DNA of 64,000 bases from Marinibacterium anthonyi (GCA_003217735.2 CP031586.1:119632-183631), one strand, 5' to 3'; counted from the first letter of the stretch, positions 38,618-47,886 are shown. The notes: generated from the letters alone by a model not told the origin. Program-made: numbers and translations.

Positions 38618-40093
38618 ATGCATTTCGATCCCAGATCCCTCGACCGCCCCGCCGGCATGTTCGTCGGTGGCATGCTGACCGATGCGTCGGGCGACGCATT
38701 CGTGATCTCCTGCCCGTCGGACCCGGACCTGAAGCTTCCGGTGCGCATGGCGACCCGGGACGACATGGACCGTGCCGTCGAAACCTGCCGGGCGGCGTTG
38801 AAATCCAGCGGCTGGGGCAGGATGGGGCCACGCCCGCGGGCCGAGATCCTGAACCGATGGGCCGACCTTGTCGATGCCCATGCCGGCGAGATCGCCGCGC
38901 TCGAGGCGCTGGCCTCGTCGCGCCCCTATACCGAGGTCATGACCCGCGACGTCAAGATCGTCAGCCTCGCGCTCAGGATGTTCTCGGCCTATGCCGACAC
39001 GCACGAAAGCGTCGTGACGGCGACCCCGTCCAGCCAGTTTTCCTATACGCGCGACGAACCCTACGGCGTGGTCGCGGCAATTTCGCCCTGGAATTTCCCG
39101 ATCATCCTGTCGGCCTGGAAATTCGCGCCCGCATTGGCCGCCGGCAATGGCGTGGTGCTGAAGCCGTCCGAATTCACCCCCTTCGGCGTGCTGCGCATCG
39201 CGGCCCTGGCGCGCGAGGCGGGGCTGCCCGACGGGCTGTTCAACGTCGTGCTGGGCGACGGGCAGGTCGGCCAGACGCTGGTCCGCCACCCCGGGGTCGA
39301 TTACGTCACCTTCACCGGTTCCAGCCGCACCGGCGCGCTGATCATGGCCGACGCGGCGCAGCACGGTCTGAAGCCGGTCAGCCTTGAACTGGGCGGCAAG
39401 GGGCCGCAGGTGGTCTTTGACGACGCCAGCGACCTGGACAAGATCGCCGACCTGGTGGCGCGGGGCGTGACCTACAACAGCGGGCAGGCCTGTTTCTCGG
39501 GTTCGCGGCTGATCGTGCAATCGGGGGTCAAGGACGCGCTGCTGGACAAGATCGCCGCGCGCATGGCGCAGGTGCGCGCCGGGGCGACGTGGGAGGCCGA
39601 TGTCACCCTGCCCCCGGTCATCAACGAGGCACAGCTGAACCGGATGGCCGGCATCGTCGATGCGTCTGTGGCCGAGGGCGGCAAGCTGGTGATGGGCGGG
39701 CATGTCATGGACGGCCGGCAAAGGCATTTCGAACCGACGATCCTGGACGGGATCGGCGCCGACAACATCGCCTTCCGCGAAGAGATCTTTGGCCCCGTGC
39801 TGTCGGTCGACACGTTCACCACCTTCGACGAGGCCATCGCCAAGGCCAACCACCCCGATTACGGGCTGACCGCGTCGGTCTGGACCCGTGACATCGACGC
39901 CGCGCTGAGCGCCAGCCAGCGGATCGAAAGCGGCACGGTCTGGATCAACCACTGGGGCCGGGCGATGGACATGACCAGCCCCTTCGGCGGCGTCAAACGG
40001 TCCGGCATCGGCAAGGACATGGGCCGGCAGGGATACGGCAAGTACCTGAAATCAAAGGCCGTCTGGGTCGAGATCGGAGAACCGGCCGCCTAG
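38618..40093 (+). CDS. NAD(P)-dependent aldehyde dehydrogenase
   Basis: Oxidises an aldehyde to the acid; 491 aa. The ATG at 38618 has AGGAG 7 nt upstream. ISPWNFP (155-161), general base Glu257 in LELGGKGP, nucleophile Cys292 in SGQACFSGSR, and EEIFGPVLSV near the C-terminus. Probably works after the iron alcohol dehydrogenase two genes upstream. Its TAG stop is 3 bp from the convergent IclR stop. Confidence 0.92.
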   Translation: MHFDPRSLDRPAGMFVGGMLTDASGDAFVISCPSDPDLKLPVRMATRDDMDRAVETCRAALKSSGWGRMGPRPRAEILNRWADLVDAHAGEIAALEALASSRPYTEVMTRDVKIVSLALRMFSAYADTHESVVTATPSSQFSYTRDEPYGVVAAISPWNFPIILSAWKFAPALAAGNGVVLKPSEFTPFGVLRIAALAREAGLPDGLFNVVLGDGQVGQTLVRHPGVDYVTFTGSSRTGALIMADAAQHGLKPVSLELGGKGPQVVFDDASDLDKIADLVARGVTYNSGQACFSGSRLIVQSGVKDALLDKIAARMAQVRAGATWEADVTLPPVINEAQLNRMAGIVDASVAEGGKLVMGGHVMDGRQRHFEPTILDGIGADNIAFREEIFGPVLSVDTFTTFDEAIAKANHPDYGLTASVWTRDIDAALSASQRIESGTVWINHWGRAMDMTSPFGGVKRSGIGKDMGRQGYGKYLKSKAVWVEIGEPAA

Positions 40094-40096
40094 GCC

Positions 40097-40867
40097 CTAC
40101 TTGCCCGAGATCGAGCTGGCGATGTCCGACAATTGCCGGCCGATCTCGTGCACCCGCCTGTGCTGGGGCGTGTTCGACAGCATGATCGCCGAGATCCCGT
40201 AGGTCGGCCAGCCCTCGGCATCGGTGATGACAGACGCGACGACGACAATGCCCGCGTAAAGCGTCTCGTCGTCGAACCCGTAGCCGCACTGGCGCGCCTC
40301 CTCGACCTGGTCGAGGTATTCGGCGAATTCGATGGGCCGGTTCCAGCGCATCTTGGAAAACCAGCGCCGCATCTCCTCGGGGCCGACATCGGACTTGGCG
40401 GCGATGGCCCGCCCGATCGCGCCCAGGTACTTGGGCATCCGCTGGGTCACCTGCATGTCCAGCCGCACCGGCGTGTCGGCCAGCGCCCGGTCGATCAGCA
40501 CCACCCGGTCGTCGATCACCTGCCACAGCGCCATCAGGCATTGTTCGCGCGTCGCCAGGTGCACCAGTTCGCGGCGCAGCAGCTCGCTGTCCTGCAGGCT
40601 GACGAGCGACCGCACCAGGCCCAGAAGCCCCAGCGCCGGGGCATAGGTCTTGGCCACGGGGTCAAAGCTGACCATGCCCTCGTCGTGCAGCGTTCTGAGG
40701 ATATTGAAGGTGGTCGAGGTGTTCAGCCCGGCGCGGCGGGCCAGCGCCGTGGCGCCCATCGGATCCCCCGACTGGCCCAGTTCGCGAAGCACCTTGAGCG
40801 CCTGGCTGACGGCGCGAACCGGTTTGTGCAGCGCCTTTTGGGCCTGTTCCGCGTTTTCTTCGACCAT
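40097..40867 (-). CDS. IclR-family transcriptional regulator 2
   Basis: 256 aa from the ATG at 40867, the usual IclR length; a GTG at 40936 would add 23 residues without helping the domain. Winged helix: AVSQALKVLRELGQSGDPMGATALA, STTFNILRTLHDEGMV. Ligand domain: LDMQVTQRMPKYLGAIGRAIA, CGYGFDDETLYAGIV. Located 5' of, and on the same strand as, the TRAP receptor gene, so a regulator of the transport/enoyl-CoA hydratase/CoA-transferase block is likely. Confidence 0.87.
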   Translation of the reverse strand: MVEENAEQAQKALHKPVRAVSQALKVLRELGQSGDPMGATALARRAGLNTSTTFNILRTLHDEGMVSFDPVAKTYAPALGLLGLVRSLVSLQDSELLRRELVHLATREQCLMALWQVIDDRVVLIDRALADTPVRLDMQVTQRMPKYLGAIGRAIAAKSDVGPEEMRRWFSKMRWNRPIEFAEYLDQVEEARQCGYGFDDETLYAGIVVVASVITDAEGWPTYGISAIMLSNTPQHRRVHEIGRQLSDIASSISGK

Positions 40868-40997
40868 GTTCACCGTCCCGTCAGTGTGGTCGGGAGCAAT
40901 CTGGCCCCCGAACCGATGTTCCTGGCCCGCCGACACCGCCCCGCATCGGGCGACATCGGCGGGACGAAGCCCAAGCCGGGCGGCCGGGCGCGTTGCG

Positions 40998-42017
40998 TCA
41001 GTCTTGGCTCAACTCGTCGATACGGGCAAGGATCGCATCCGGGTCGCCACCGGCGGCCGACGCCTCGGATTTCCAGGCCTCGACCACCGGCTCAACCGCC
41101 GTCTGGACATCGGCCAAGAAGTCTTGGGTCGGGATGGTATAGGTGTACTTGCCGCTGCCCGCGTATTCCTCGCGCGCATGGGCGTCGGCCTTGTCATAGG
41201 ACGCGCCCAGCTGTTCGGACAGCGCCAGGCCGGAATTGGCGTCGATCACCGCCTTCAGATCGTCGGGCATGCTGTCGTACTTGTCCGGGTTCATGATGAC
41301 GATATGCGTGATCGAGCCCAGCGAGGTTTCGTTGATATCCGTGATCAGGTCGGCGATGCCGAAGGGGCCAAGCGCCTCGTGCGAAAACGCGGTGCCGTCC
41401 AGCACGCCCAGGCGGATGGCCTCGGCCATCTCGCTGGCCGGCATGCCGACGGCGGTCATGCCCAGGGATTCCAGAACCGACCCGACCATCCGGCCCGACG
41501 CGCGCATCTTCAGCCCCTGCATGTCGGACATCCGGGTGATCGTCCGGCCCTTGGTCATCAGGACGTAGGGCACGTTCATCCACAGCGCCAGCGGCTTGAC
41601 CCCGTCGTATTCCGACCCGAACAGCCCATCCTCGTAGACCTTCCAGTAGGTCGAAGACGCTTCCTCGGCCGTCTTGAACAGGCCCGGCAGTTCCACCGCC
41701 GACGTCAGCTTGAACCGGCCCGGCGCATATCCGGGCACGAACCAGGCGATGTCGATCACGCCGCTTTCCACGAGGTCGAGATAGGTGTCCGGGGTCCCGA
41801 ACACGCCGACGGGCTGGATCTCGATCGCGATGCGCCCGCCGCTCTCCTCCTTGATCTTCTCGGCCCAGGGCAACAAGTCGTTCTGGTAGATCCACTGCCC
41901 CTCGGGCACCGGGGCGGCGAACCGCAGCGTGTAGTCCTGCGCCAGCAACGGCGCGGCGACAAGCGTGCCCCCCATGGCCAGGGCCGCGCAGGCCGTCTTG
42001 AATCGGGTCATCAACAT
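40998..42017 (-). CDS. dctP: TRAP transporter substrate-binding protein, system 2
   Basis: Periplasmic receptor, 339 aa; Sec signal ending at LLAQ (about residue 27). GGAGGAG is 5-6 nt before the ATG at 42017; a second ATG lies two codons in. LKMRASGRMVGSVLESLG and MAEAIRLGVLDGTAFS match DctP blocks. Divergent from its own permease genes, across a gap holding two copies of one operator-like palindrome. Confidence 0.9.
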   Translation of the reverse strand: MLMTRFKTACAALAMGGTLVAAPLLAQDYTLRFAAPVPEGQWIYQNDLLPWAEKIKEESGGRIAIEIQPVGVFGTPDTYLDLVESGVIDIAWFVPGYAPGRFKLTSAVELPGLFKTAEEASSTYWKVYEDGLFGSEYDGVKPLALWMNVPYVLMTKGRTITRMSDMQGLKMRASGRMVGSVLESLGMTAVGMPASEMAEAIRLGVLDGTAFSHEALGPFGIADLITDINETSLGSITHIVIMNPDKYDSMPDDLKAVIDANSGLALSEQLGASYDKADAHAREEYAGSGKYTYTIPTQDFLADVQTAVEPVVEAWKSEASAAGGDPDAILARIDELSQD

Positions 42018-42049
42018 CGTTTCTCCTCCACCTTGATTTTCAGAATATA

Positions 42050-42065
42050 GTTCTCTATCGAGAAT
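42050..42065. promoter_or_regulatory. Palindrome copy 1 (RTTCTC type)
   Basis: GTTCTCTATCGAGAAT, with TTCTC/GAGAA arms, 33 bp before the dctP start. Its partner is at 42155. Confidence 0.55.
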
Positions 42066-42154
42066 GTTGTTGTCAACGGAGAACGGCTTATTCTTCTTAA
42101 AAACGGATTTTGTGGGTGGCGGACCGAGGGAATCTTTGGTTTTCTCGCTACATC

Positions 42155-42170
42155 ATTCTCAATACAGAAT
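42155..42170. promoter_or_regulatory. Palindrome copy 2 (RTTCTC type)
   Basis: ATTCTCAATACAGAAT, with ATTCT/AGAAT arms, 30 bp before the dctQ start. With copy 1 it gives RTTCTCWATMSAGAAT; the two are nearly symmetric about the divergent gap, as expected for a regulator controlling both directions. Confidence 0.55.
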
Positions 42171-42200
42171 TATGAGCGTGTCATCAGGGAGGGGATTCTG

Positions 42201-42716
42201 ATGCTTCACAAGCAGTTAACGCGGCTCGCGAACGGGTTGGCCTATGTCGCGGCGGCGATTCTGATCGCTGTCGCGTGTTATACCAGCGTCGACGCCATTC
42301 TGCGCAAGGTCGCCGGCAGCGGCCTGCCCGGCGCGGTCGATGTCGTGGGCTACGGGCTGGGCCTCGTCGTGGCGCTTGGCCTGCCCTATTGCACCCTGAC
42401 TTCCGGTCATGTGTCGGTTCCCCTGTTCGTGCGGGCCATCCCGGGGCGGGCCGGCCGGATCATCCGCACCTTTGCCCCGCTTCTGGCCATCGCCTTCTTT
42501 CTGGTTCTGGCCTGGCAGATCGGCCGGGTCGCGGTGAAGCGGCTGCACAGCGGTGACCAGATGTGGATGCTGGCCGTCGAGACCTGGCCGATCTGGATCG
42601 CCATCACCGTGCTTCTGGGCGTTTCTGCCCTGGCGCAGGCCGCCGCGCTGACAGATCCCAACCAGGACCAGACCGACGACGACACGGCCACGCTGGCCGG
42701 AAGGAACGCGCAATGA
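42201..42716 (+). CDS. dctQ: TRAP transporter small permease, system 2
   Basis: 171-aa four-helix membrane subunit; GGGAGGGG lies 5 nt before the ATG. The pair LPYCTLTSGHVSVPLF follows helix 2. The C-terminal 20 residues are acidic and soluble. Overlaps dctM by 4 nt (ATGA). Confidence 0.88.
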   Translation: MLHKQLTRLANGLAYVAAAILIAVACYTSVDAILRKVAGSGLPGAVDVVGYGLGLVVALGLPYCTLTSGHVSVPLFVRAIPGRAGRIIRTFAPLLAIAFFLVLAWQIGRVAVKRLHSGDQMWMLAVETWPIWIAITVLLGVSALAQAAALTDPNQDQTDDDTATLAGRNAQ

Positions 42717-44038
42717 CCTACAATTCCTGGATCGGGCTGGGCGGGTTCGCCTTCATGATGGTGATGATCGGGCTGAACGTGCCCATCGGCGTCGCCATGG
42801 GGGTGGCCGGGTTCGCCGGGCTGGTGGTTCTGGCGGGAATGGATTCGGCTCTCAATACCGTGGGCATCGTCGCGTCGGGCCAGTTCGTCAGCTACAGTCT
42901 GTCGGTCGTCCCGCTGTTCGTGCTGATGGGCGTGGCGGCATCGCAATCGGGCATGAGCCGGGGTCTCTTTCGGCTGGCCAATGCCGGGTTGGGGCACCGC
43001 AAGGGCGGGCTGGCCATGGCGTCCATCGGCGCTTCGGCCATGTTCAGCGCGGTCTGCGGATCGTCGCTGGCCACCGCCGCGACCATGGCGAAGGTGGCGA
43101 TGCCGGAAATGCGCAGCCACGGCTACGACGACCGGCTGGGCACCGGCGCGATCGCCGCCGGCGGGTCGCTGGGCATCCTGATCCCGCCCAGCGTCATCCT
43201 GATCGTCTATTCGCTGATCACCGAAACACCCCTGTTCGACCTGTTCGCGGCCGCCATCCTTCCCGGCCTGATCGCGGTCGTCGGATACATCGCCGTGATC
43301 GCCGTGCTGGTCTGGTTCCGCCCCGAACTGGGGCCGGCATCGCCCTGGGCGGGCTGGGGCGCTCTGGGACGCGCGGCGCGGCACGCCATTCCGGTCATCG
43401 CGCTGTTCGTCATTGTCCTGGGCGGCATCTACGGTGGCGTCTTCACCCCGACCGAGGCCGCCGCGATCGGCGCCATGGGCGCCATCGGCTACATGATCTC
43501 GCAGGTGGGTTTCGACATCGACATCCTGCGCGAGGTCGCGGCCGAAACCATCACGACAACGGCGATGATCTTCATCATCATCATCGGCGCCGGCGTCCTG
43601 TCGTTCTTCCTGTCCTTTTCGGGCCTGCCCCGCGTCTTCGCCGGGGCGGTGGCCGGGCTGGACATGTCGCCCTACGTGATCCTGGTGGCGATCATGCTGT
43701 GTTACCTGGTGCTTGGCTGTTTCATGGAAAGCCTCGGGATCATCACGCTGACCGTGCCGGTTCTGTTCCCGCTGATCAAGGCGCTGGCGCCCGAACTTGG
43801 CATGACCGCGAACGAAGCGGCCGTCTGGTTCGGGATCTTCGTCGTGGTCGCCGTCGAGATCGGGATGGTCACGCCGCCGCTGGGGCTGAACGTCTTCGTC
43901 ATCAAGGGGACCGTCCCCAATGTCGACCTGTCGACGATCTTCCGGGGCGTCATCCCGTTCTGGATCTTCGACATCTTCCGCCTGGCCCTGCTGGCCTTCG
44001 TGCCGGCGGTGTCGCTGCTGCTGCCCCGGCTGATGTAG
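42713..44038 (+). CDS. dctM: TRAP transporter large permease, system 2
   Basis: 441 aa, about twelve helices. The start at 42713 (MTYNSWIGLGG) is set by the ATGA overlap. SASMFSAVCGSSLATAATMAKVAMP-type block, IPPSVILIVYSLIT, FTPTEAAAIGAMGAI and MVTPPLGLNVFVIKG are standard. Followed after 10 bp by an enoyl-CoA hydratase gene, so transport and catabolism are cotranscribed. Confidence 0.93.
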   Translation: MTYNSWIGLGGFAFMMVMIGLNVPIGVAMGVAGFAGLVVLAGMDSALNTVGIVASGQFVSYSLSVVPLFVLMGVAASQSGMSRGLFRLANAGLGHRKGGLAMASIGASAMFSAVCGSSLATAATMAKVAMPEMRSHGYDDRLGTGAIAAGGSLGILIPPSVILIVYSLITETPLFDLFAAAILPGLIAVVGYIAVIAVLVWFRPELGPASPWAGWGALGRAARHAIPVIALFVIVLGGIYGGVFTPTEAAAIGAMGAIGYMISQVGFDIDILREVAAETITTTAMIFIIIIGAGVLSFFLSFSGLPRVFAGAVAGLDMSPYVILVAIMLCYLVLGCFMESLGIITLTVPVLFPLIKALAPELGMTANEAAVWFGIFVVVAVEIGMVTPPLGLNVFVIKGTVPNVDLSTIFRGVIPFWIFDIFRLALLAFVPAVSLLLPRLM

Positions 44039-44048
44039 GGGCGCGCAG

Positions 44049-44873
44049 ATGACTGACGACACCCCCATCACCGTCCAGGTCGACAATGGCATCGCCACCG
44101 TCACGCTGAACCGCGGCAAGACGCTGAACGCCTTCACCGCCGAGATGAACGCGGCCTTCGCCGACACGTTCCCCCGGCTGCGCGACGACGCGACCCTGCA
44201 GGCCGTGATCCTGACCGCCACCCCCGGAACCTTCAGCGCCGGCGGCGACAAGGCCCAGCTGGCCACGGCGGACCCGGACCCCCGGGCGCACGCCCTGGCC
44301 GGACGGCGCATGCACGACTGGTTCCAGGCCTACCTGGACATTCCGGTGCCGGTGATCGCCGCGGTGGACGGCCCGGCCTTCGGCGGCGGCTTCGCCCTGG
44401 TGCTGGGCGCCGACATCGCGCTGGCCTCGCCGGGGGCGCGGTTCTGCACCGTCTTCCCGCGCATCGGGCTGGTGGCCGGTCTGGGCACCAGCTGGCTCTT
44501 GCCGCGCGTTGTCGGGCTGGCGCGGGCGCGCGACCTACTGCTGACCGGGCGGATCTTCGACGCGGCCGAAGCCGAACGGCTGGGGCTTGTCCTTTCGCTG
44601 CACGACCCGGACGACCTGCGCCCGCGCGCGATCGAGATGGCCGGGCACTTCCGCCACGCCTCGCGCGATGCGTTGGCCGGGACCAAGCGGCTGCTGCGCG
44701 ACGCGCAGGGCATGACCTATGAACGGGCCGTCGACCACGAGATCGACCTGCAGGCGCGCGCCATGTCGGGTGCCGCGCATCACGCGGCGGCGCGCAGCCT
44801 TCTGGAGACGCGCAAGGTCGCGTTCGACTGGAACAGGCTGGACGCCGAATGTGGGACCAGGAAGGAAGCATGA
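44049..44873 (+). CDS. Enoyl-CoA hydratase/isomerase family protein 2
   Basis: Crotonase-fold enzyme, 274 aa. Oxyanion blocks GTFSAGGDKAQL and VIAAVDGPAFGGGFALVLGADIA; then FCTVFPRIGLVAGLGTSWLLPR, where the usual catalytic-glutamate position differs, so hydratase chemistry is not certain. Its product or substrate is presumably the CoA ester made by the CoA-transferase encoded next (4-nt overlap). Confidence 0.88.
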   Translation: MTDDTPITVQVDNGIATVTLNRGKTLNAFTAEMNAAFADTFPRLRDDATLQAVILTATPGTFSAGGDKAQLATADPDPRAHALAGRRMHDWFQAYLDIPVPVIAAVDGPAFGGGFALVLGADIALASPGARFCTVFPRIGLVAGLGTSWLLPRVVGLARARDLLLTGRIFDAAEAERLGLVLSLHDPDDLRPRAIEMAGHFRHASRDALAGTKRLLRDAQGMTYERAVDHEIDLQARAMSGAAHHAAARSLLETRKVAFDWNRLDAECGTRKEA

Positions 44874-46012
44874 TGCTGGACAAATGCCTGGACGGCCTGC
44901 GCGTGATCGACTTCAGCCAGGGCGTGGCGGGGCCAACGGCCGCGATGATGATGGCCCGCACCGGCGCCGACGTCATCAAGGTCGAACCCGAACAGGGGGA
45001 TTGGTCACGGGTGCTGGGCGAAAGCCATGGCGGCGACAACCCCTATGCCGCCACCGGCAATTTCGGGAAACGGTCGCTGGTTCTGGACCTGAAAAGCGCG
45101 TTCGGACAGACCGCCGCCCGCAAGCTGGTGGAAACCGCCGACATCGTGGTCGAGGCCTTTCGACCGGGCGTCATGGGCCGGTTCGGCCTGGATCATGCGG
45201 CCGTGTCAGCCTGGAACCCGAAGGTCATCACCCTGTCGATAACCGGTTTCGGACAGACGGGCCCCTATCGCGACCTGCCGGCCACCGACACCGTTCTGCA
45301 GGCGATGTCCGGCTTCATGCATCTGAACCGCGACGCGACCGACCGTCCCCGCAAGCTGGACCTGGTAATCGTCGACTACCTGGCCGGTCTGAACGGATAC
45401 CAGATGGTCCTGCAGGCGCTTCTTGCGCGGGGCCGGACCGGCAAAGGCATCCACCTGGATTGTCCCCTGCTGCAAAGCGCGGCGGCGATCCAGTCCGTCA
45501 AGGCGATCGAGGAGCACCTGCGCGGCGGGCCGCCCCGCATGCTGTACGCCCCGGTCGGCGCCTATGCGGTGCGCGACGGGCACATGGCGGTGACCGTTCG
45601 GCTGGACAGCCATTTCAAGGCGCTGTGCAACGCGCTCGGCTGTGCCGACATGGTCCGGGATCCGCGGTTCCTGACGCTGGACTCCCGGGTCGAACATGCC
45701 GATGCGCTGGACGCCGCCCTGGCGCCGCACTTCCTGCGACACTCCAGGGCGGAACTTGCGCGCAAACTGGTCGATGCCGGGGTGCTGCATGCCCCGGTGA
45801 ACGATTATGCCGATTACCTGAACGATCCGCACGTCCTTGAAACGCGGATGGCCCAGTGGCTGGATCATCCCCGGCTGGGACGCGTGCCGGTCACGCCCAC
45901 ACCGGGACTGCCCGCGTTTACCAAGGGGCACCCGTCCGCCGTATCGCCGCAGCTTGGCGAACACACCGACGAAATCCTGGCAGAGATCGGGATGCACCGG
46001 CCGGCGCAATGA
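44870..46012 (+). CDS. CaiB/BaiF (class III) CoA-transferase
   Basis: Moves CoA between acyl-CoA and a carboxylate without ATP; 380 aa. The start at 44870 lies in ATGATG with AGGAAGG upstream; an earlier in-frame start at 44849 sits inside the hydratase gene. N-terminal LRVIDFSQGVAGPTAAMMMA and the Asp nucleophile at 169 in DLVIVDYLAG, at the position seen in formyl-CoA transferase. Last gene of the TRAP system 2 operon. Confidence 0.9.
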   Translation: MMLDKCLDGLRVIDFSQGVAGPTAAMMMARTGADVIKVEPEQGDWSRVLGESHGGDNPYAATGNFGKRSLVLDLKSAFGQTAARKLVETADIVVEAFRPGVMGRFGLDHAAVSAWNPKVITLSITGFGQTGPYRDLPATDTVLQAMSGFMHLNRDATDRPRKLDLVIVDYLAGLNGYQMVLQALLARGRTGKGIHLDCPLLQSAAAIQSVKAIEEHLRGGPPRMLYAPVGAYAVRDGHMAVTVRLDSHFKALCNALGCADMVRDPRFLTLDSRVEHADALDAALAPHFLRHSRAELARKLVDAGVLHAPVNDYADYLNDPHVLETRMAQWLDHPRLGRVPVTPTPGLPAFTKGHPSAVSPQLGEHTDEILAEIGMHRPAQ

Positions 46013-46149
46013 CACCTGCGGTCCTCAGGTCTCCCTCGTCCCGGGTCCTTCGCCTTCTCTTCGGACATGACAAGCCATGCGGGTCCGCATGGTCCCGCTG
46101 CAAGGTGCGCCGCCCGATCCAGTCGGAAAGACCCTCGGCCATATCGGCC

Positions 46150-46380
46150 TCCGGTCACATGCAGAGTCTCGCCGGTAATGTAGCGCCCGTGTTCCGAAGC
46201 CAGGAAGGTGACCGCTGCGGCGATATCCTCGGGCTGGCCGACGCGTGGCACGGCGTTGCCGCGTATGGCCGCTTCGCGGATCTTCTCGATATTCGGGTGG
46301 GCGGTTGTCATTTCGGTTTCGGTGAAACCGGGCGCGACGGCATTTGCGGTGATGTTGCAGGGGCCCTGCTCCAACGCCAT
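46150..46380 (-). pseudogene. C-terminal SDR fragment
   Basis: About 77 residues of a short-chain dehydrogenase C-terminus: NITANAVAPGFTETEM, then RVGQPEDIAAAVTFLAS and YITGETLHVTGG. The N-terminal NAD domain and catalytic Ser/Tyr/Lys are absent, and the reading frame runs on past the normal end. It is joined in frame to the ligase fragment at 46381, so two gene remnants were fused by a deletion. Confidence 0.75.
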
Positions 46381-46630
46381 CGCCTTGATTTCGCGCATCA
46401 TCCGACGCGCCGGACCGGCGTCGAAAGGAGCGAGGCGAAAGGTCACGTCCGTGAACAATTCGGTGAAGTTGCCGCCAAGGCCGAACATCACGACCGGACC
46501 GAAGACCGGGTCGTTAGTCACCCCCAGAATGGTCTCGATCCCCTTGGGCGCCATCCGGGCGACCAGCCCCCTCGATCTTTGCATCCGGTGCATTTTGGGC
46601 CGCACGGGCGATCAGGGATATCGCAACCGA
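46381..46630 (-). pseudogene. ADP-forming acyl-CoA ligase fragment with frameshift
   Basis: Encodes about 83 residues of the ATP-grasp domain of an NDP-forming acyl-CoA ligase: AQNAPDAKIEG in one frame, then VARMAPKGIETILGVTNDP and VFGPVVMFGLGG in the next. A single extra C in the C-run at 46567-46571 (G-run on the coding strand) accounts for the frame change. It is not a copy of the intact ligase at 33679, whose corresponding block differs. No ribosome site or start was seen. Confidence 0.72.
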
Positions 46631-46655
46631 GGTCGACGCTGCGGTTTTCCAAAAC

Positions 46656-47098
46656 CGGCACACGCGGCAACCTTGCGGCGCCGTCCTATGGGGCCGATGG
46701 CCCGGAGGTTCTGCAATCCGTCCCTGGCCTGTCTTCAGGCAAGGTGCAGTCACTGACCGGGGAAGGATTCCCGCGCCAGGGCTGAGCGGCGCAGATCGTG
46801 CTCGACGCCCTGCGGAAGATACGCCAAGGATTGATGAAGCACGATGATAAGTGACTTTGGGAAATCGTGTATTATGGCGGCCCGCCGTTGACCCATATGA
46901 AAAAGACAACCCCTTCAGCCCGCCCCTGGAAAAGGTCTCCAGCGCCGGGGCAAGCTGGAGCGGCGGGCCGCGACAGGGGGTCGAACCCTTCACCATGGCG
47001 ACCGCCGAACTGGCTTGCGCCCCCCCGGGGGCGACGCGCCCGCCTGTCGTTTCGAGAAACCGCGTCGTTAACAGCGCGGTCAATAAAGGAGAGATCTC
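46656..47098. other. Intergenic stretch without recognised gene
   Basis: No credible coding region beyond the remnants to its left. It holds a C7G5 run near 47018-47033 that could form a short hairpin, and CAATAAAGGAGAG immediately before the cupin ATG supplies that gene's ribosome site. A GTCGAACCC...CACCA string near 46980 mimics a tRNA end but has no acceptor stem. Confidence 0.6.
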
Positions 47099-47494
47099 AT
47101 GAAAATCATCCGTTCCGGCACCGCGCCTTCGAACAAGGGCCCCGAGGACTGGTTCACCGGCACCGTCCGCGTCGATCCGTTGTTCGCCGCCGAAGACCCC
47201 GGGCGCACGTCGGGGGCCCATGTGACCTTTGAACCGGGCGCCCGCACCGCGTGGCACACACACCCCGCCGGCCAGACGCTGATCGTCACCTTCGGCCGCG
47301 GCCGCGTCCAGCGCGAAGGCGGCCCGGTCGAGGAGATCAGCCAGGGCGACGTGGTCTGGTTCCCGGCCGGTGAAAAGCACTGGCACGGTGCCTCGGGCGA
47401 AACCGCGATGAGCCATATCGCGATCCAGGAAAGCATCGACGGAACGGCGGTGACCTGGATGGAGAAGGTCGCGGACGCCGATTACAACGGCTGA
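47099..47494 (+). CDS. Cupin-domain protein
   Basis: Single-domain cupin, 131 aa. Metal-binding motif 1 [17 protein letters not shown] (two His, Gln where Glu is common) and motif 2 [10 protein letters not shown]. Similar in size and motif to the Mn/Zn cupins that include bacterial hydroxynitrile lyases and carboxymuconolactone-linked cupins; a catalytic role is plausible but the reaction is unknown. AAAGGAGAG gives a strong start. A GC hairpin follows the stop by 12 bp. Confidence 0.85.
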   Translation: MKIIRSGTAPSNKGPEDWFTGTVRVDPLFAAEDPGRTSGAHVTFEPGARTAWHTHPAGQTLIVTFGRGRVQREGGPVEEISQGDVVWFPAGEKHWHGASGETAMSHIAIQESIDGTAVTWMEKVADADYNG

Positions 47495-47505
47495 CGCGCC
47501 GCGGC

Positions 47506-47527
47506 CCCGGGGCTTTTGTGCCCCGGG
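47506..47527 (+). terminator. Candidate terminator hairpin after cupin
   Basis: Perfect 8-bp arms CCCGGGGC/GCCCCGGG around TTTTGT, 12 bp after the cupin stop. No U-tract follows, so strength is uncertain. Confidence 0.45.
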
Positions 47528-47622
47528 CCCGAACCGCTCAGTCGGTCATGCGGGCAACCGGGTCCTTTGGCCCGCTGGCACGTGGCCGTCGTCGCCGTCG
47601 TGGCCTTGACGCTCACCCCCGG

Positions 47623-47682
47623 TCGCCCCCCCTGTCGGCCCCCCCCCCTGTCGGCCCCCCCCCTGTCGGCCCCCCTGTCGGG
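47623..47682. repeat. Variable poly-C tandem repeat
   Basis: Four copies of CTGTCGG starting at 47632, 47648, 47663 and 47675, separated by C-tracts of different length so that the period falls from 16 to 15 to 12. It lies in the 392-bp gap between the cupin and the molybdenum enzyme genes, about 200 bp before iorA. Slippage-prone. Confidence 0.8.
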
Positions 47683-47724
47683 CGCTGCCGCGATGACCCC
47701 GGTGCCGGAACGCGGCGGTCAGTC

Positions 47725-47754
47725 CGGATCGCATTCATTCGGATCGCATTCATT
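47725..47754. repeat. Perfect 15-bp tandem duplication
   Basis: CGGATCGCATTCATT repeated exactly, head to tail, 133 bp before the iorA start. Could lie in the promoter region and alter spacing. Confidence 0.85.
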
Positions 47755-47886
47755 ACGGTGGTTCATGAAACATATCGGGAAACCGCATCTTTTCATTTCG
47801 CGGCCTCATGCTCATGTCTTGACGACAAGGAATCCTGCCCATTCGGGCGCCTGAAGCCACATTCATCCGACCGACAAGGATACGTT

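Noticed and set aside
46940..47000. tRNA-like GTCGAACCC followed by CACCA
   Set aside because: No matching acceptor stem, D-arm or anticodon arm, and the loop lacks the TTC sequence.
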